Assembly (NCBI GenBank): GCA_963825615.1
Contig: CAWGTV010000001.1
Location: forward strand, 558,001 to 622,000
Origin: JAHEDT01 sp963825615
GTDB lineage: Bacteria > Desulfobacterota > Desulfuromonadia > Desulfuromonadales > BM103
DNA: 64,000 nucleotides
Direction of reading: 5' to 3'
Made by a program: the position numbers and the translations under genes. The notes under the pieces are model-generated. The model was not told the DNA's origin. It searched no databases and was given only the letters and a program-made list of their open reading frames with translations. Numbering within the stretch: the first letter of the stretch is position 1; each line of letters begins with the position of its first letter. Shown here piece after piece: positions 42,093 through 51,349 of this stretch.

Positions 42093-43215
42093 GCTGTTCA
42101 AACCAATCGACAAGGAGACCAGGTTGTCTCCCGGAACCGACTCAACGCTCTATGGCATGATCCTGGAGAACATCGACCGTTCCGTGATCGCCTTTGACCA
42201 GGAGGGGCGGATCACCCTTTTCAATCCTGCCGCAGAAGCCCTCATGGAGCGTTCATCGCGCCAGATGATTGGCAAACATTACCAGGAGCTCTTCAAAGAC
42301 CAGGAGACCCTGCTCTACCTGGTCAAAGTCGCCCTGATGGAGAGCCGCTCCATCACCGACGATGAAGGCCTTTACCTGATCCGTGCAAACGCATCGCCTT
42401 TGCCGGTCAATGCATACGCGGCACCCATCTTTTCGAAACGGGGGAGCCAGGACGGTGCGGTGATGATCATCCGTGACCTGTCACGGATCAAGGACCTCGA
42501 AAGCACACTGCGCCGGGCCGACCGCCTGTCAATGCTGGGCACCCTGGCTGCCGGCCTCGCCCATGAGATCAAGAATCCGCTGGGCGGGATCAAAGGCGCC
42601 GCGCAACTGCTCTCCATGGAGTTGGCACATGAGAGCTCCCTGCAGGACTACACACAGATCATGATCAAGGAAGTCGAGCGTATCAACTTCATCATCGAGG
42701 AGCTGATGGACCTCGGCAATCCGCGCCCGCCGGAAATTGGCGACGTCGACCTGACCAAAATCCTTGATGATATCGTCCTGCTACAGAGAGAGGCCGCCCG
42801 TAGCCAGAACATCAGGTTCATTCTTAAGCTCGACCCGAGCATCCCGCCGGTCCAGGGGGACGAGAACCTTTTGACCCGGCTGTTTCTCAACCTCGTGAAG
42901 AATGCCCGAGAAGCGATCAACCATGACGGCGAGGTCCTGATCGAGACCAGGATCGCCTCCAATTACCACTTGACTGGTCCGGGCAGACGCTCATCTCCCA
43001 TGGTGGACATTTCCATCAGCGACACCGGGTGCGGTATTGCACTGGACCAGATGGAGCGCATCTTCACCCCCTACTTCACCACCAAGAGCAAGGGGAGCGG
43101 TCTCGGCCTGGCCATTTCCCAGAAAATCATCGAAGACCACCATGGCCTGTTAAAGATCGAGAGCGCCCCGGGGGAGGGAACGACAATGCTCGTTTCATTA
43201 CCGCTGCGGCGTTAA
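42082..43215 (+). CDS. ntrB: NtrB-type PAS sensor histidine kinase
   Basis: A 377-aa soluble histidine kinase. A PAS domain spans about 25-135 (SVIAFDQEGRITLFNPAAEAL), the H-box is LAAGLAHEIKNPLGGIKGA with H161, and the ATPase domain has LVKNAREAINH (N box), SDTGCGIALDQ (G1) and KGSGLGLAISQKI (G2). There is no membrane segment, as in NtrB/GlnL, which phosphorylates NtrC under PII control. It probably controls the NtrC-like regulator just downstream. The start overlaps dusB. I cannot tell whether it is the nitrogen-status sensor or a nif-specific kinase such as Geobacter GnfL. Confidence 0.88.
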   Translation: MPPELFKPIDKETRLSPGTDSTLYGMILENIDRSVIAFDQEGRITLFNPAAEALMERSSRQMIGKHYQELFKDQETLLYLVKVALMESRSITDDEGLYLIRANASPLPVNAYAAPIFSKRGSQDGAVMIIRDLSRIKDLESTLRRADRLSMLGTLAAGLAHEIKNPLGGIKGAAQLLSMELAHESSLQDYTQIMIKEVERINFIIEELMDLGNPRPPEIGDVDLTKILDDIVLLQREAARSQNIRFILKLDPSIPPVQGDENLLTRLFLNLVKNAREAINHDGEVLIETRIASNYHLTGPGRRSSPMVDISISDTGCGIALDQMERIFTPYFTTKSKGSGLGLAISQKIIEDHHGLLKIESAPGEGTTMLVSLPLRR

Positions 43216-43249
43216 GGTACTTTTCGGATGTTCCTGCGAAGCGAAAGTT

Positions 43250-43380
43250 GACACAAAAAATCTTTTTAACTCAAGGGGCCAAGCATAAAGAAAGACGCAA
43301 AATCATGATTTAGAGGGTATTTCCGCACTACTTAGAGCAACCCCTTTGCATCTTTGCGTTAAAAGATTTGTTGAGTTTAA
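43250..43380. repeat. large imperfect inverted repeat between ntrB and ntrC
   Basis: The left part (AAATCTTTTTAACTCAAGGGG at 43258 onward, shown in part) is roughly complementary to the right part ending at 43378 (CCCCTTTGC...GTTAAAAGATTT). It contains GACGCAAA units typical of dispersed intergenic repeats in this lineage. It could also fold in the ntrBC mRNA. Confidence 0.5.
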
Positions 43381-43455
43381 ATGCCGTATCCACTTCTAAG
43401 TGGCGAACCTTTATTTCTGGCTATTTGCCCGTTTTTTATCGAGGAGGATCAAGAG

Positions 43456-44889
43456 ATGTCGATCAAGCGGATTCTGGTTGCTGATGATGAAGAGAGCATT
43501 CGCTGGGTGCTTTCCAAATCGCTGACCAAGCAGGGCTACCAGGTTGACCTCGCCAGCAACGGCCAGGAAGCCCTGCTTATGAGCAGAAAGCAGAGTTACG
43601 ACCTAGCGGTCCTTGATATCAAGATGCCGGGGTTGTCAGGGCTGGAGTTGCTCAGCAAGTTCCAGGAAGAGTGCCCACGCGCTCTGGTCGTCATCATGAC
43701 CGCCGAGTCATCGATGAAAAACGCCGTCGAAGCCATGAAGCGCGGCGCCTACGACTACCTGACCAAACCCTTTGACCTAGACGCCTTGGACGCCATCATC
43801 TACAAGGCACAAAAAGCAGCGGACGTCACGGCGGAAGTGTCGCTGCTCAAGCAGGAAATCAAGCAGCACTACCAGCTGGAGCGCACGATTATCGGCCAGA
43901 GCCAACCAATGCAGAGGATTTACAAGATCCTCGGCAAGATTGCGCCCTCTGATGTCACGGTCCTGATTTACGGCGAGAGCGGCACCGGTAAGGAGCTGAT
44001 CGCCCGTGCCATCCATTTCAACAGTTCCCGGCTCGGCAAACCGTTCATCGCGCTCAACTGCGCAGCGATTCCCAGGGAACTCCTCGAAAGTGAGCTCTTC
44101 GGCCATGAAAAAGGCGCCTTTACCGGGGCAACGGAAAAAAAGATCGGCAAGTTCGAGCAGGCCAAGGACGGCACGCTCTTCCTCGATGAAATCGGCGACA
44201 TGCCTCTCGAGTTGCAGGCCAAGCTGCTGCGAGTATTACAGGAGAAGGAAGTGACCCGGACCGGCGGCAGTGCGACCATCCAGGTCAACACCCGCATCGT
44301 TGCCGCGACCAACCAGGACCTCAAGGAGAAAGTCCAGCGCAAGGAATTTCGTGAAGATCTTTACTACCGCCTCAACGTGGTCCCCCTGGAGCTCCCCTCC
44401 TTGCGCGAGCGTCGTGAAGATATTCCCAGCCTGGTAGACTACTTTTTGGCCAAGGCCAACGAAGAATACGGCACTTCGGCAACCGGGCTGAGCAAGGAGG
44501 CCATGACCCTGCTCTGCAACTACGCATGGCCCGGCAATGTCCGCGAGCTGGAAAACATCATCCAGCGCGCTGCCCTGCTCTCTCCTGATGCCTTGCTCAA
44601 CGCAGCGGACTTCCCCAGCCTGACCATGGGGCAGACCAGCAACGGCAATAACGCTTCCCTCGAAGGGCTGATCAATCAGAAGCTGCAGAGTTCGCTAGCA
44701 CAGATCGACCTGCAGGACATGAACAACCTTTACGACATGGTCCTCCACCAGATGGAGCGCCCGCTGATCAACATCGTGCTGGAGAAAACCCGCGGCAACC
44801 AGGTCAAGGCTGCGGAGGTGCTGGGGATCAACCGCAACACGCTGCGCAAGAAGATCCAGACCCTCAACATCACCGCCAAGCGCAGCTAG
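43456..44889 (+). CDS. ntrC: NtrC-type sigma-54-dependent response regulator
   Basis: A 477-aa enhancer-binding protein: receiver domain (1-120; acidic pocket DDEE at 10-13, phosphoacceptor D54 in AVLDIKMPG, K in YLTKPFD), sigma-54-interacting AAA+ domain (about 140-380; Walker A GESGTGKELIARA, GAFTGATEKK loop, LFLDEIGDM) and a Fis-type HTH at the end (VKAAEVLGINRNTLRKKIQ). GGAGG precedes the ATG at 43456. It is the best candidate in this window to activate the four sigma-54 nif promoters, directly or through a cascade; that link is inference. It pairs with the kinase upstream, separated by a 240-base repeat-bearing gap. Confidence 0.9.
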   Translation: MSIKRILVADDEESIRWVLSKSLTKQGYQVDLASNGQEALLMSRKQSYDLAVLDIKMPGLSGLELLSKFQEECPRALVVIMTAESSMKNAVEAMKRGAYDYLTKPFDLDALDAIIYKAQKAADVTAEVSLLKQEIKQHYQLERTIIGQSQPMQRIYKILGKIAPSDVTVLIYGESGTGKELIARAIHFNSSRLGKPFIALNCAAIPRELLESELFGHEKGAFTGATEKKIGKFEQAKDGTLFLDEIGDMPLELQAKLLRVLQEKEVTRTGGSATIQVNTRIVAATNQDLKEKVQRKEFREDLYYRLNVVPLELPSLRERREDIPSLVDYFLAKANEEYGTSATGLSKEAMTLLCNYAWPGNVRELENIIQRAALLSPDALLNAADFPSLTMGQTSNGNNASLEGLINQKLQSSLAQIDLQDMNNLYDMVLHQMERPLINIVLEKTRGNQVKAAEVLGINRNTLRKKIQTLNITAKRS

Positions 44890-44944
44890 CTGTCTGCGGT
44901 TATCGTCGCCAATTCACAATAAGCGTTCACGCCCTGTCACACCA

Positions 44945-44975
44945 CCCCTTGGCCAGCCTAGGCCAGGGGGGCGTG
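44945..44975. terminator. GC-rich hairpin after ntrC
   Basis: CCCCTTGGCC-AGCCTA-GGCCAGGGGG forms a strong stem about 60 bases beyond ntrC, but no T-run follows on either strand. Confidence 0.45.
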
Positions 44976-45025
44976 CCCCTTGGAATTCCATATATATCTA
45001 ATGATTACACGTTATAAGGCATGTA

Positions 45026-47272
45026 TTAGACCGACCTTGCCCGATTGAACCTGCGGACCACAAAACCTAGGACAACACAGCCTAGCAAAATAGTTGCAGC
45101 GGGATATTTGACACCGAACACCAGAGGAGTCAAGGCAACCCTGGTCGCGGCTCTCAAACCTTCGTCTTCGGAAATCAATGCAGCGATCGGCGGAGAGTGC
45201 GTGTAATAGAACTCCACCAAAACCTGCCCGACGGGATTTGTCAGCAGGACATCATCGCGAAAGTCTCTCAAAACCTGTACATGCGGGTCGAGATATGAAC
45301 CGTAGGCCGCCGTCGCAATAAAGCACCCCGGAGCCACGGGAGCCATCTCCCCATACACCTTCGTACCGGCAGTCGGTGGCGCGGCAGAGTTAAAGACGGC
45401 GACACAGTATTTGTTGGTGTTCATGGCGATGACCCCGTCCTGGCAGTCCGGGTCGCCATCCCAGTAAGCGAAGTAGGAGTTGTGGTCCGGTGTTGCCGTC
45501 AAAAAGACGGCAGTGCCATTTTCGAAAGTGTCCTGGCACGAGGCGCCGCAGTTGATTGAACCCGGCGCAGAGCTGACGATGCCAATGCCGCCACCTGCTA
45601 TTGCCACAGAGAGGGTGAAGCGACCGCCGATTTCCTCGCTGAAGCCGAAACTTGCATGGCTGACATATGCCCGCCTGCCATCAGGCGTGAAAGCCAGATG
45701 GACAGGATCGGGATACACCGATAGGCTACTCATCACCTGCGTAGTCCCAACCGGAATGATGTCAATCAGATTGCTAAACCGGCAGGCGATATAAACGTAT
45801 TGCCCGTCGGGGCTGATGGCCAGACCGGTCGGCCCGGCACTGACCGGGATTGTCCAGGCAATCTGCTGGCTAAAGAGATCTATGACGTCGACCGTATTCT
45901 CCTGCTCATTGCTGACATAAAGGGTTCTGCCATCCGGTGTGACGGCAAGACCGATAGGCCCGTCTCCGACTTCGATGGCAGAAGCGACTTCTCCGCCGTC
46001 AACGTTGTAGACAAGAACCTGACCATTTTGGCCAACAGGTGCCGAGAAGGCAAAATAAGCCTCTTTGCCGTCGGGATTGGCAGTGACTCCTTGCGGGGTA
46101 ACCCCGGGGCCTAAGTCAACGCTGGCGACAACCTGATAGTTGTCAGTATTAACGACCGCAACTGCGCCCCCGTCACGATTGTCAGCGACATATAGGAGCT
46201 GTCCGTCAGGACTCAATGCGAGCCCTTGCGGGTTTAGCTTCATTTCCTGCCCTGACCCTACCGGAATCTTCACTTTCAAGAGGTTATTGATGGCGTCAAA
46301 AACACACACACCGAAACCCTCGCAGGCGACATACACCCGGCGCCCGTCCGGACTAACGGCAACACCCTGCAAGGTGACATTTGTTGCAGTGTTCACCGGG
46401 GTTTCGCTGAGAATCTCCTGTGAGGCGGCATCAACCATCAGCAGACCACCAAGCCCAGGGTCACCGTGATTGGCCGCATAATAAATACGCCGTCCGTCCG
46501 GGTTGACGGCAAGACCCACCTGGCCGCGGCCCAGCGCGATCTGCTTACTGACGATATTGGTCGGAGAGGTTACGTCACTAATGAAAGCCCTGGGACTGAT
46601 GGCAAGCCCATCCTGCGTTTTCAGGGTGATAGGACCATTCAACACCCCGCCGGGCACGGTTGTGGTAAGCCGGCTTGTTCCCTGCTCATTTAAGACGGCA
46701 GTCCCGACGCCGTTCAAAAGGACAAGGTTGTCTGTCGCCGTAGCAGCATAACGTTCCCCAACGATTGTCAAAATCGAGCCGGCCTTGCCTCCCGGTGGGT
46801 GGAAGTAGGCAATGCGCGGCCCTCCGGGAGTGGCGACCTGTATGCCGGTAAAGGTCCCTGAAGCCCCAGACCCAAGCTGGTCCCAAGCCCCGCTGGCAGA
46901 GCGTTCATCAAGGTTGACGGCGTTCAGTAGCCATCTGTTTTGTTGACAGGGCAAACGTAAAATAGTCCCACTGAACAGGTTGTCTTCGTCGACCGAACCG
47001 TCCAGATCACCTTCGGGACAGTCCACATCGCCACTCAAGACAAATGAACCGTTGACGGTCCTGTCATGCTGAGCCACCTCAGCCTCCCAATGACCTTGCA
47101 CGTCGCCTTCTACCGGATCTTTTCCTGACCAGGTGCCCGCCCATAGGCCTGAAAGGTTGATTGAAATCTCGGGATTTGTGGCTGGAACGCTTGCGTTTCC
47201 GTCTCCGTCTCCGCCACCACCACATCCCACCAATAAAGCGACAACTCCTAAAACCGCAACGATTGCTTTCAT
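45026..47272 (-). CDS. beta-propeller (YVTN-type) lipoprotein with CFI-box-like C-terminus
   Basis: A 748-aa exported protein. The N-terminus is a lipoprotein signal (LGVVALLVGCGGGG, lipobox LVGC). Residues about 150-235 look like an IPT/TIG domain. A seven-bladed propeller of YVTN-like repeats spans 240-560 (each with LAVxPDGRxxYV-type motifs). Then comes a beta domain with CGASCQDTF, and a CFIATAAYGSYLDPHVQVLR segment near 655 typical of CFI-box C-terminal modules, ending in a hydrophobic helix and a basic tail (FVVRRFNRARSV). Possible roles are surface binding or scaffolding; no enzymatic motif is seen. Confidence 0.82.
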   Translation of the reverse strand: MKAIVAVLGVVALLVGCGGGGDGDGNASVPATNPEISINLSGLWAGTWSGKDPVEGDVQGHWEAEVAQHDRTVNGSFVLSGDVDCPEGDLDGSVDEDNLFSGTILRLPCQQNRWLLNAVNLDERSASGAWDQLGSGASGTFTGIQVATPGGPRIAYFHPPGGKAGSILTIVGERYAATATDNLVLLNGVGTAVLNEQGTSRLTTTVPGGVLNGPITLKTQDGLAISPRAFISDVTSPTNIVSKQIALGRGQVGLAVNPDGRRIYYAANHGDPGLGGLLMVDAASQEILSETPVNTATNVTLQGVAVSPDGRRVYVACEGFGVCVFDAINNLLKVKIPVGSGQEMKLNPQGLALSPDGQLLYVADNRDGGAVAVVNTDNYQVVASVDLGPGVTPQGVTANPDGKEAYFAFSAPVGQNGQVLVYNVDGGEVASAIEVGDGPIGLAVTPDGRTLYVSNEQENTVDVIDLFSQQIAWTIPVSAGPTGLAISPDGQYVYIACRFSNLIDIIPVGTTQVMSSLSVYPDPVHLAFTPDGRRAYVSHASFGFSEEIGGRFTLSVAIAGGGIGIVSSAPGSINCGASCQDTFENGTAVFLTATPDHNSYFAYWDGDPDCQDGVIAMNTNKYCVAVFNSAAPPTAGTKVYGEMAPVAPGCFIATAAYGSYLDPHVQVLRDFRDDVLLTNPVGQVLVEFYYTHSPPIAALISEDEGLRAATRVALTPLVFGVKYPAATILLGCVVLGFVVRRFNRARSV

Positions 47273-47585
47273 GAGGACCTCCCTTGCAACGGGTGAAGCG
47301 TCGACGCCAAAGCCTATAGCGACGCACGAAGGAACCGGTCATCCAGACGTCAGGTTTCGCAAAGAAACGGTAACCACCCTTTTCTGCACTGCCACATTTA
47401 TGAAAAAAAGCTGCCAAGGTATCGAATACTTCAGCAGCTCGGCTATCTTCTGGAGAAAAAGCAAGATCCGTAGCTTTCCGTCCCTGCCTCACGACAGGTT
47501 TGGCTTTGCCCGTGGATTCGTCGGCCAAAGGGCTCTGGCAAATCGCTCAAATTTTCGACAAGAATATTTAAAGGTACCCTTCCGT
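47273..47585. other. intergenic region between two lipoprotein genes
   Basis: About 310 bases. No gene or clear signal; a leftward open frame here continues into the propeller gene in another frame and is not credible. Confidence 0.4.
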
Positions 47586-48764
47586 TTATGTGCCTGCATA
47601 GCTTGCAGGTTGCTGACCTGGCTCATCGCGAAAGTCACGGGTTCCCGGAATGACCCCGTCCCTGCCGATTTGACGAAAGAGTTGGAGCAGTAAACGTTCT
47701 GCCAATTCAGGGTCCGTCGCATAAGTGACCGGCGGGCAGTTGTCTATCCCTGACCCTCTTTTTGTCTCGGCGAAGCTATATTGCCTGAGTACCGTACCTT
47801 CGGCATCGTGGATTTCAGCGCTGAGAATCGTCTCGTATGCCGGGCAAAAACTGACCAAGCCAATGGTCGGAATGCTGGCCATACCACGAGCCAAGAGGGC
47901 GGATAAACTTTGTTCCTGCCTGACAGAGTCGAATTCGACAGTGAGCGTATAATTCACTGCCGTTTCCGTGGGAGGCGCAAAAGCAAAGTTTGAGAATGGC
48001 GCGTCCGTTTTGGCCACCTGCTCGACCAAATCTTGGGCGTTTCTTGCCGAGATGTGCACAAGAGGCAGATCGCTGGCCGAATCCGCCGTCAGCCCAGCGA
48101 GGGTCTCATCCTCTGCCATGCGGCGATATAAATCTTTGAGCATGCTTTTCGCAATTTTACGGACCGTTGAATCTGCGGGGTCCATACACTCATCACCCTG
48201 GAAAAACCAAAGGAACGCCGTATCCTGTTCATCAAGGCGCCAGCTCTTGAGCCGCCGTCCCGATCGCTCGTAGAGGTCGGCCGTGAGTTCGAAGTTGTAC
48301 CGGGCGCAGCTTGAAGGATAGAACGTCAACATCATGAGGGTTGTCATTTGCCATATGCGCTCTGCATCCATCAGGTCTTTGTCATGTATCTGGAAATCGA
48401 GAGCCACCCTGAAATCCGCCTTAGCCGCTGCAGCCGGGTCCAGCGTCGAAGTGTACGGCGGCCAACCTGCCGCCCTGGCCTCTTCAACAGCTTCGCGAAA
48501 CACCGGATCTGCAGCGACGTCTATCTGCTGATAGAGAATAATCGGCGGATTGTCAGCCAGCTTAGTGGTTGTACATCCCCATAGGGGCAGAAGGGTCAAC
48601 AGGGATATTAAGGCAACTTCGGAGGCCGGTTTGAATCGAGCAGATTTTGTTTCAGGTGCCAACGTCACCTGGATGTCTTGGGCGCTTTTCATCCTGCCAC
48701 TCAGGCCTCCAAGTTGATTAAAAATATTCAGGCTCGGTAACCGCTGCCAGTAATTAGAAGCCAT
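47586..48764 (-). CDS. hypothetical lipoprotein, up to 392 aa
   Basis: I do not recognise a family. A hydrophobic stretch ending in a lipobox (LISLLTLLPLWGCTTTK) lies at residues 50-65 from the first possible start, which is long for a signal peptide, so the true start is probably the internal ATG at 48692. The mature protein is mixed alpha/beta: KADFRVALDFQIHDKDLMDAE and NYTLTVEFDSVRQEQSLSAL suggest two related beta-rich domains. It lies in a run of leftward exported proteins, 80 bases from the next. An outer-membrane assembly or stress role is a guess only. Confidence 0.65.
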   Translation of the reverse strand: MASNYWQRLPSLNIFNQLGGLSGRMKSAQDIQVTLAPETKSARFKPASEVALISLLTLLPLWGCTTTKLADNPPIILYQQIDVAADPVFREAVEEARAAGWPPYTSTLDPAAAAKADFRVALDFQIHDKDLMDAERIWQMTTLMMLTFYPSSCARYNFELTADLYERSGRRLKSWRLDEQDTAFLWFFQGDECMDPADSTVRKIAKSMLKDLYRRMAEDETLAGLTADSASDLPLVHISARNAQDLVEQVAKTDAPFSNFAFAPPTETAVNYTLTVEFDSVRQEQSLSALLARGMASIPTIGLVSFCPAYETILSAEIHDAEGTVLRQYSFAETKRGSGIDNCPPVTYATDPELAERLLLQLFRQIGRDGVIPGTRDFRDEPGQQPASYAGT

Positions 48765-48847
48765 GTTTGACCTGCCTCACCCCATAGATTCAGGTTATGA
48801 AAGGTACACCACTACGGTTCTAAAGCTTCTCTCAAGACGTGAATGAA

Positions 48848-49528
48848 CTAGTTTGTATTGGCATTCCCCGCCGAGGCCATTTCTGTTGTTCTTTTTTCAA
48901 TTTGCCCAACCAGGCAGCATGCAATGGTTGACAGGTTATCGTTCTCTGGCGTTTTGTACGCGAACGTAAATTCCCATCCGTCCAGTGAAGTCATGTCATC
49001 CGGAACTGCAAAGAAGACCATCCCCGTTGTGACGGCGCCGCCAGGCATGCTGCCGCTTTTCAACGATTTGGCATAATAGTCATCTTCAATCTTTTGGTTG
49101 GTATTGTTCACGTTGATCATGCTTGGAATGGCACCGAGGAGACCAAAGGCGACGCCCCAACCCGCGGTCCGCCAATAACTTTTCTTTGCTTTTGCGACAA
49201 CCTCACTAACGGGAAGGATTGGATAAGTGTTATGTGATGGATCAGTTAAGCTGAGCCCTTCGGTAGACAGGTAGAAATCATTTGTGGAGTTGTTGGAGAT
49301 AGAAACCTGAACAGGGAGGATCCCATATTTTAAAAGGTCTTGATCAAAAAAGGATTCAAGTTCTGATTTGTGGTGAATCGGTTTTGTCATCAGAACAACC
49401 CCGTCCTTAGTGACCTTGTTTTTCTGGGCTGCAAGGTCATAAGTCAAGTCTGGCTGATGACTCACTTTGTGAGAGGCACACGAAACGAGGAATACTGCAA
49501 CGGTTAGAAAACAACTGGTCTTTTTCAT
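48848..49528 (-). CDS. hypothetical lipoprotein, 226 aa
   Basis: A lipoprotein signal is clear (MKKTSCFLTVAVFLVSCASH, lipobox LVSC). The mature domain is beta-rich up to about residue 110 (LPVQVSISNNSTNDFYLSTE), followed by a hydrophobic glycine-rich hairpin (GWGVAFGLLGAIPSMINV) and a final beta segment (GWEFTFAYKTPENDN). The family is unknown to me. GGGAGAGA precedes the ATG. It forms a tandem with the preceding leftward lipoprotein gene and may share its transcript. Confidence 0.72.
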   Translation of the reverse strand: MKKTSCFLTVAVFLVSCASHKVSHQPDLTYDLAAQKNKVTKDGVVLMTKPIHHKSELESFFDQDLLKYGILPVQVSISNNSTNDFYLSTEGLSLTDPSHNTYPILPVSEVVAKAKKSYWRTAGWGVAFGLLGAIPSMINVNNTNQKIEDDYYAKSLKSGSMPGGAVTTGMVFFAVPDDMTSLDGWEFTFAYKTPENDNLSTIACCLVGQIEKRTTEMASAGNANTN

Positions 49529-50056
49529 GTCATCTCTCCCTTTCCACCTGCAATTTCGTTCAATAAGGGGCTACATCCCTTGTCACCTCCACATGCCATT
49601 TTCTGGTCGTCAATAAATTCACGTCGTTTCTCGTTAGACGTTGCCCCAAGGATCTCATCCGACGAGAAAGGTCACGGCCGGGACTCCCGGTCACTCATGA
49701 CCATTTTTCCTGTACTTACATTAACAGCAGAAAATGTGCCACAAGTGAACACAGTCTATAACTATTTGATTTCTTGATGATCTTTAGAATAAGGGCTGAT
49801 GCAGGCGAGGAATATTCATTTCGCCGGAAGGCATAATATGTAGAATGCATACATTTTATGTACATTCGGCGTGGTTCTGTGACGGAAGGACCGTACTGCA
49901 AAAAGACATTCAAATCGAGGCGCTTAGGGACTTGGCAATGACCTGTTGCAGGATCTTGCGATGCCTCAACAGGTCCCTTGAGTCAACACCACCTTATTAT
50001 CCGGTGCAGTTATTCTGTTCGTGGGAGCAGTAGTTATTTTCTTAAAGGCAGCTGAT
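49529..50056. other. intergenic region
   Basis: About 530 bases, AT-rich in the middle. I see no gene, no recognised RNA and no clear promoter. Confidence 0.4.
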
Positions 50057-50368
50057 TTATCGAAGGAGGTGTTCACTGCCACAGATCGGACAATAAACCC
50101 ATGAGTCGCGTAAGGATGTTTGGCATGCGCAGCAAAAGCACCTTTCGGTCTTTTTGTCACTTCGCCGCTTGACCGCAAAAAGCACCACACCTGCGGCCAG
50201 GTTGGCAAGGATGATCGCCCAACCGATCGTGGGGATGCGCAGGAAATCGCTGAGCACGCAATGCCCGCAGCAGAGCAGCCAGGTGTTGCACGCAAGAATA
50301 GCGAGGATAGCCGCCAGGCAGAAGACGACGAACCATGAAACACGGATCTCTTTAAACGATATTTTCAC
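50057..50368 (-). CDS. small membrane zinc-ribbon protein
   Basis: A 103-aa protein with two hydrophobic segments (WFVVFCLAAILAILACNTWLL and IGWAIILANLAAGVVLFAV, given in part) and a C-terminal zinc ribbon (CFCCAC with YCPICGSEH). The start is taken as the GTG at 50368, which overlaps the stop of the preceding gene by GTGA and has AAAAGGCG upstream. It is the last gene of the ABC cluster. Function unknown; it could be a metal-binding accessory. Confidence 0.68.
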   Translation of the reverse strand: MKISFKEIRVSWFVVFCLAAILAILACNTWLLCCGHCVLSDFLRIPTIGWAIILANLAAGVVLFAVKRRSDKKTERCFCCACQTSLRDSWVYCPICGSEHLLR

Positions 50369-50622
50369 GCGTTCGCCTTTTGGTTCAAGTGTCTGCACCA
50401 CGGGCAGTATTTAACCCACCGGTCATGCGCCTTACCGCAATCGGGGCAGGCTTCACGCAACACAGTCCGACAATTGGGACAAACCAGCCAGCCGGACTGG
50501 ACCCTTTCCAAACAGTCCGGGCATGAGCCGTAAAGTGGCGAATATGGTGGCACAGGCTTGTCGAATTCCATGCAGATGAAGTAAATGATAATCGAGAGGC
50601 TGATAATAAAAAGCAGGAACAT
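50365..50622 (-). CDS. membrane-anchored zinc-ribbon protein
   Basis: An 85-aa protein with one N-terminal transmembrane helix (FLLFIISLSIIIYFICM) and four CxxC pairs (CPDCLERV, CPNCRTV, CPDCGKAH, CPWCRH), which would make two zinc ribbons. It lies six bases after the ABC ATPase and is coupled to the next zinc-ribbon gene. The eight-cysteine pattern resembles double-zinc-ribbon proteins; no enzymatic role can be assigned. Confidence 0.72.
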   Translation of the reverse strand: MFLLFIISLSIIIYFICMEFDKPVPPYSPLYGSCPDCLERVQSGWLVCPNCRTVLREACPDCGKAHDRWVKYCPWCRHLNQKANA

Positions 50623-50628
50623 AAGGCC

Positions 50629-51336
50629 TCACATCGCTTGCGCAAGATCTTCGCCGGAGCCGCAGACTTCTTTCGCAATCCGCCCGTCTCGCAGATGCAC
50701 GGTACAATCGAACCACGCCATGTTGTCCTGGTTGTGAGTGACCATAACAATCGTCTGGCCCTCGCGGTGTAGTTCGTCAAGCAGGGACATCACCTGCTGG
50801 CTGGTTGCGGTATCAAGACTCCCGGTTGGTTCGTCGGCCAGCAGTAGCGGCGGGTTATTGACCAGGGAACGCGCTATTGCCACGCGCTCCTGCTCGCCGC
50901 CGGATAACTGCTGCGGCAAATGCAACAAGCGAGCCTCAAGGCCGACCCGTTCCAGCATGCTGGTGGCGCGTTGGCGCTTCTCAAGCGAGGAGAATTTTGA
51001 CACCGCCAGCGGCAGCATGACGTTTTCCAGGGCATTCAGATAAGGAATCAGGTTGTGGGACTGGAAGATGAAACCCAGATATTCGCGCCGGAAATCCGCC
51101 TGTTTCTCCGTAGAGAGCCCGTATATGTCAATACCGTCAATCGTGACCTGCCCCGAAGAAGGGCAGGTCAAACACCCCAGGACACTCAGCAAAGTGCTTT
51201 TGCCACTCCCTGAAGGACCCATGACACCGAGGAAAGTCCCCTCGGCCACATGGAGATTCATTTCCTGCAGGGCAATCACACAATCTGCGCCGTTGACATA
51301 GCGCTTGGTGACCTGTTCAAGCTTTATCAGGCTCAT
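50629..51336 (-). CDS. MacB/LolD-type ABC transporter ATP-binding protein
   Basis: A 235-aa ATPase with Walker A GPSGSGKSTLL near residue 40, Q-loop FIFQSHNLIPYLN, signature LSGGEQERVAIARSL near 145 and Walker B LLLADEPTGSLD. The LolD/MacB/FtsE branch acts as a mechanotransmission exporter with FtsX-type permeases, not as a channel. The start at 51336 has only a weak GGA upstream, and it lies 13 bases after the permease gene, so coupling is likely. Its partner is the 386-aa permease. Confidence 0.9.
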   Translation of the reverse strand: MSLIKLEQVTKRYVNGADCVIALQEMNLHVAEGTFLGVMGPSGSGKSTLLSVLGCLTCPSSGQVTIDGIDIYGLSTEKQADFRREYLGFIFQSHNLIPYLNALENVMLPLAVSKFSSLEKRQRATSMLERVGLEARLLHLPQQLSGGEQERVAIARSLVNNPPLLLADEPTGSLDTATSQQVMSLLDELHREGQTIVMVTHNQDNMAWFDCTVHLRDGRIAKEVCGSGEDLAQAM

Positions 51337-51349
51337 AGCGTATCCATGA

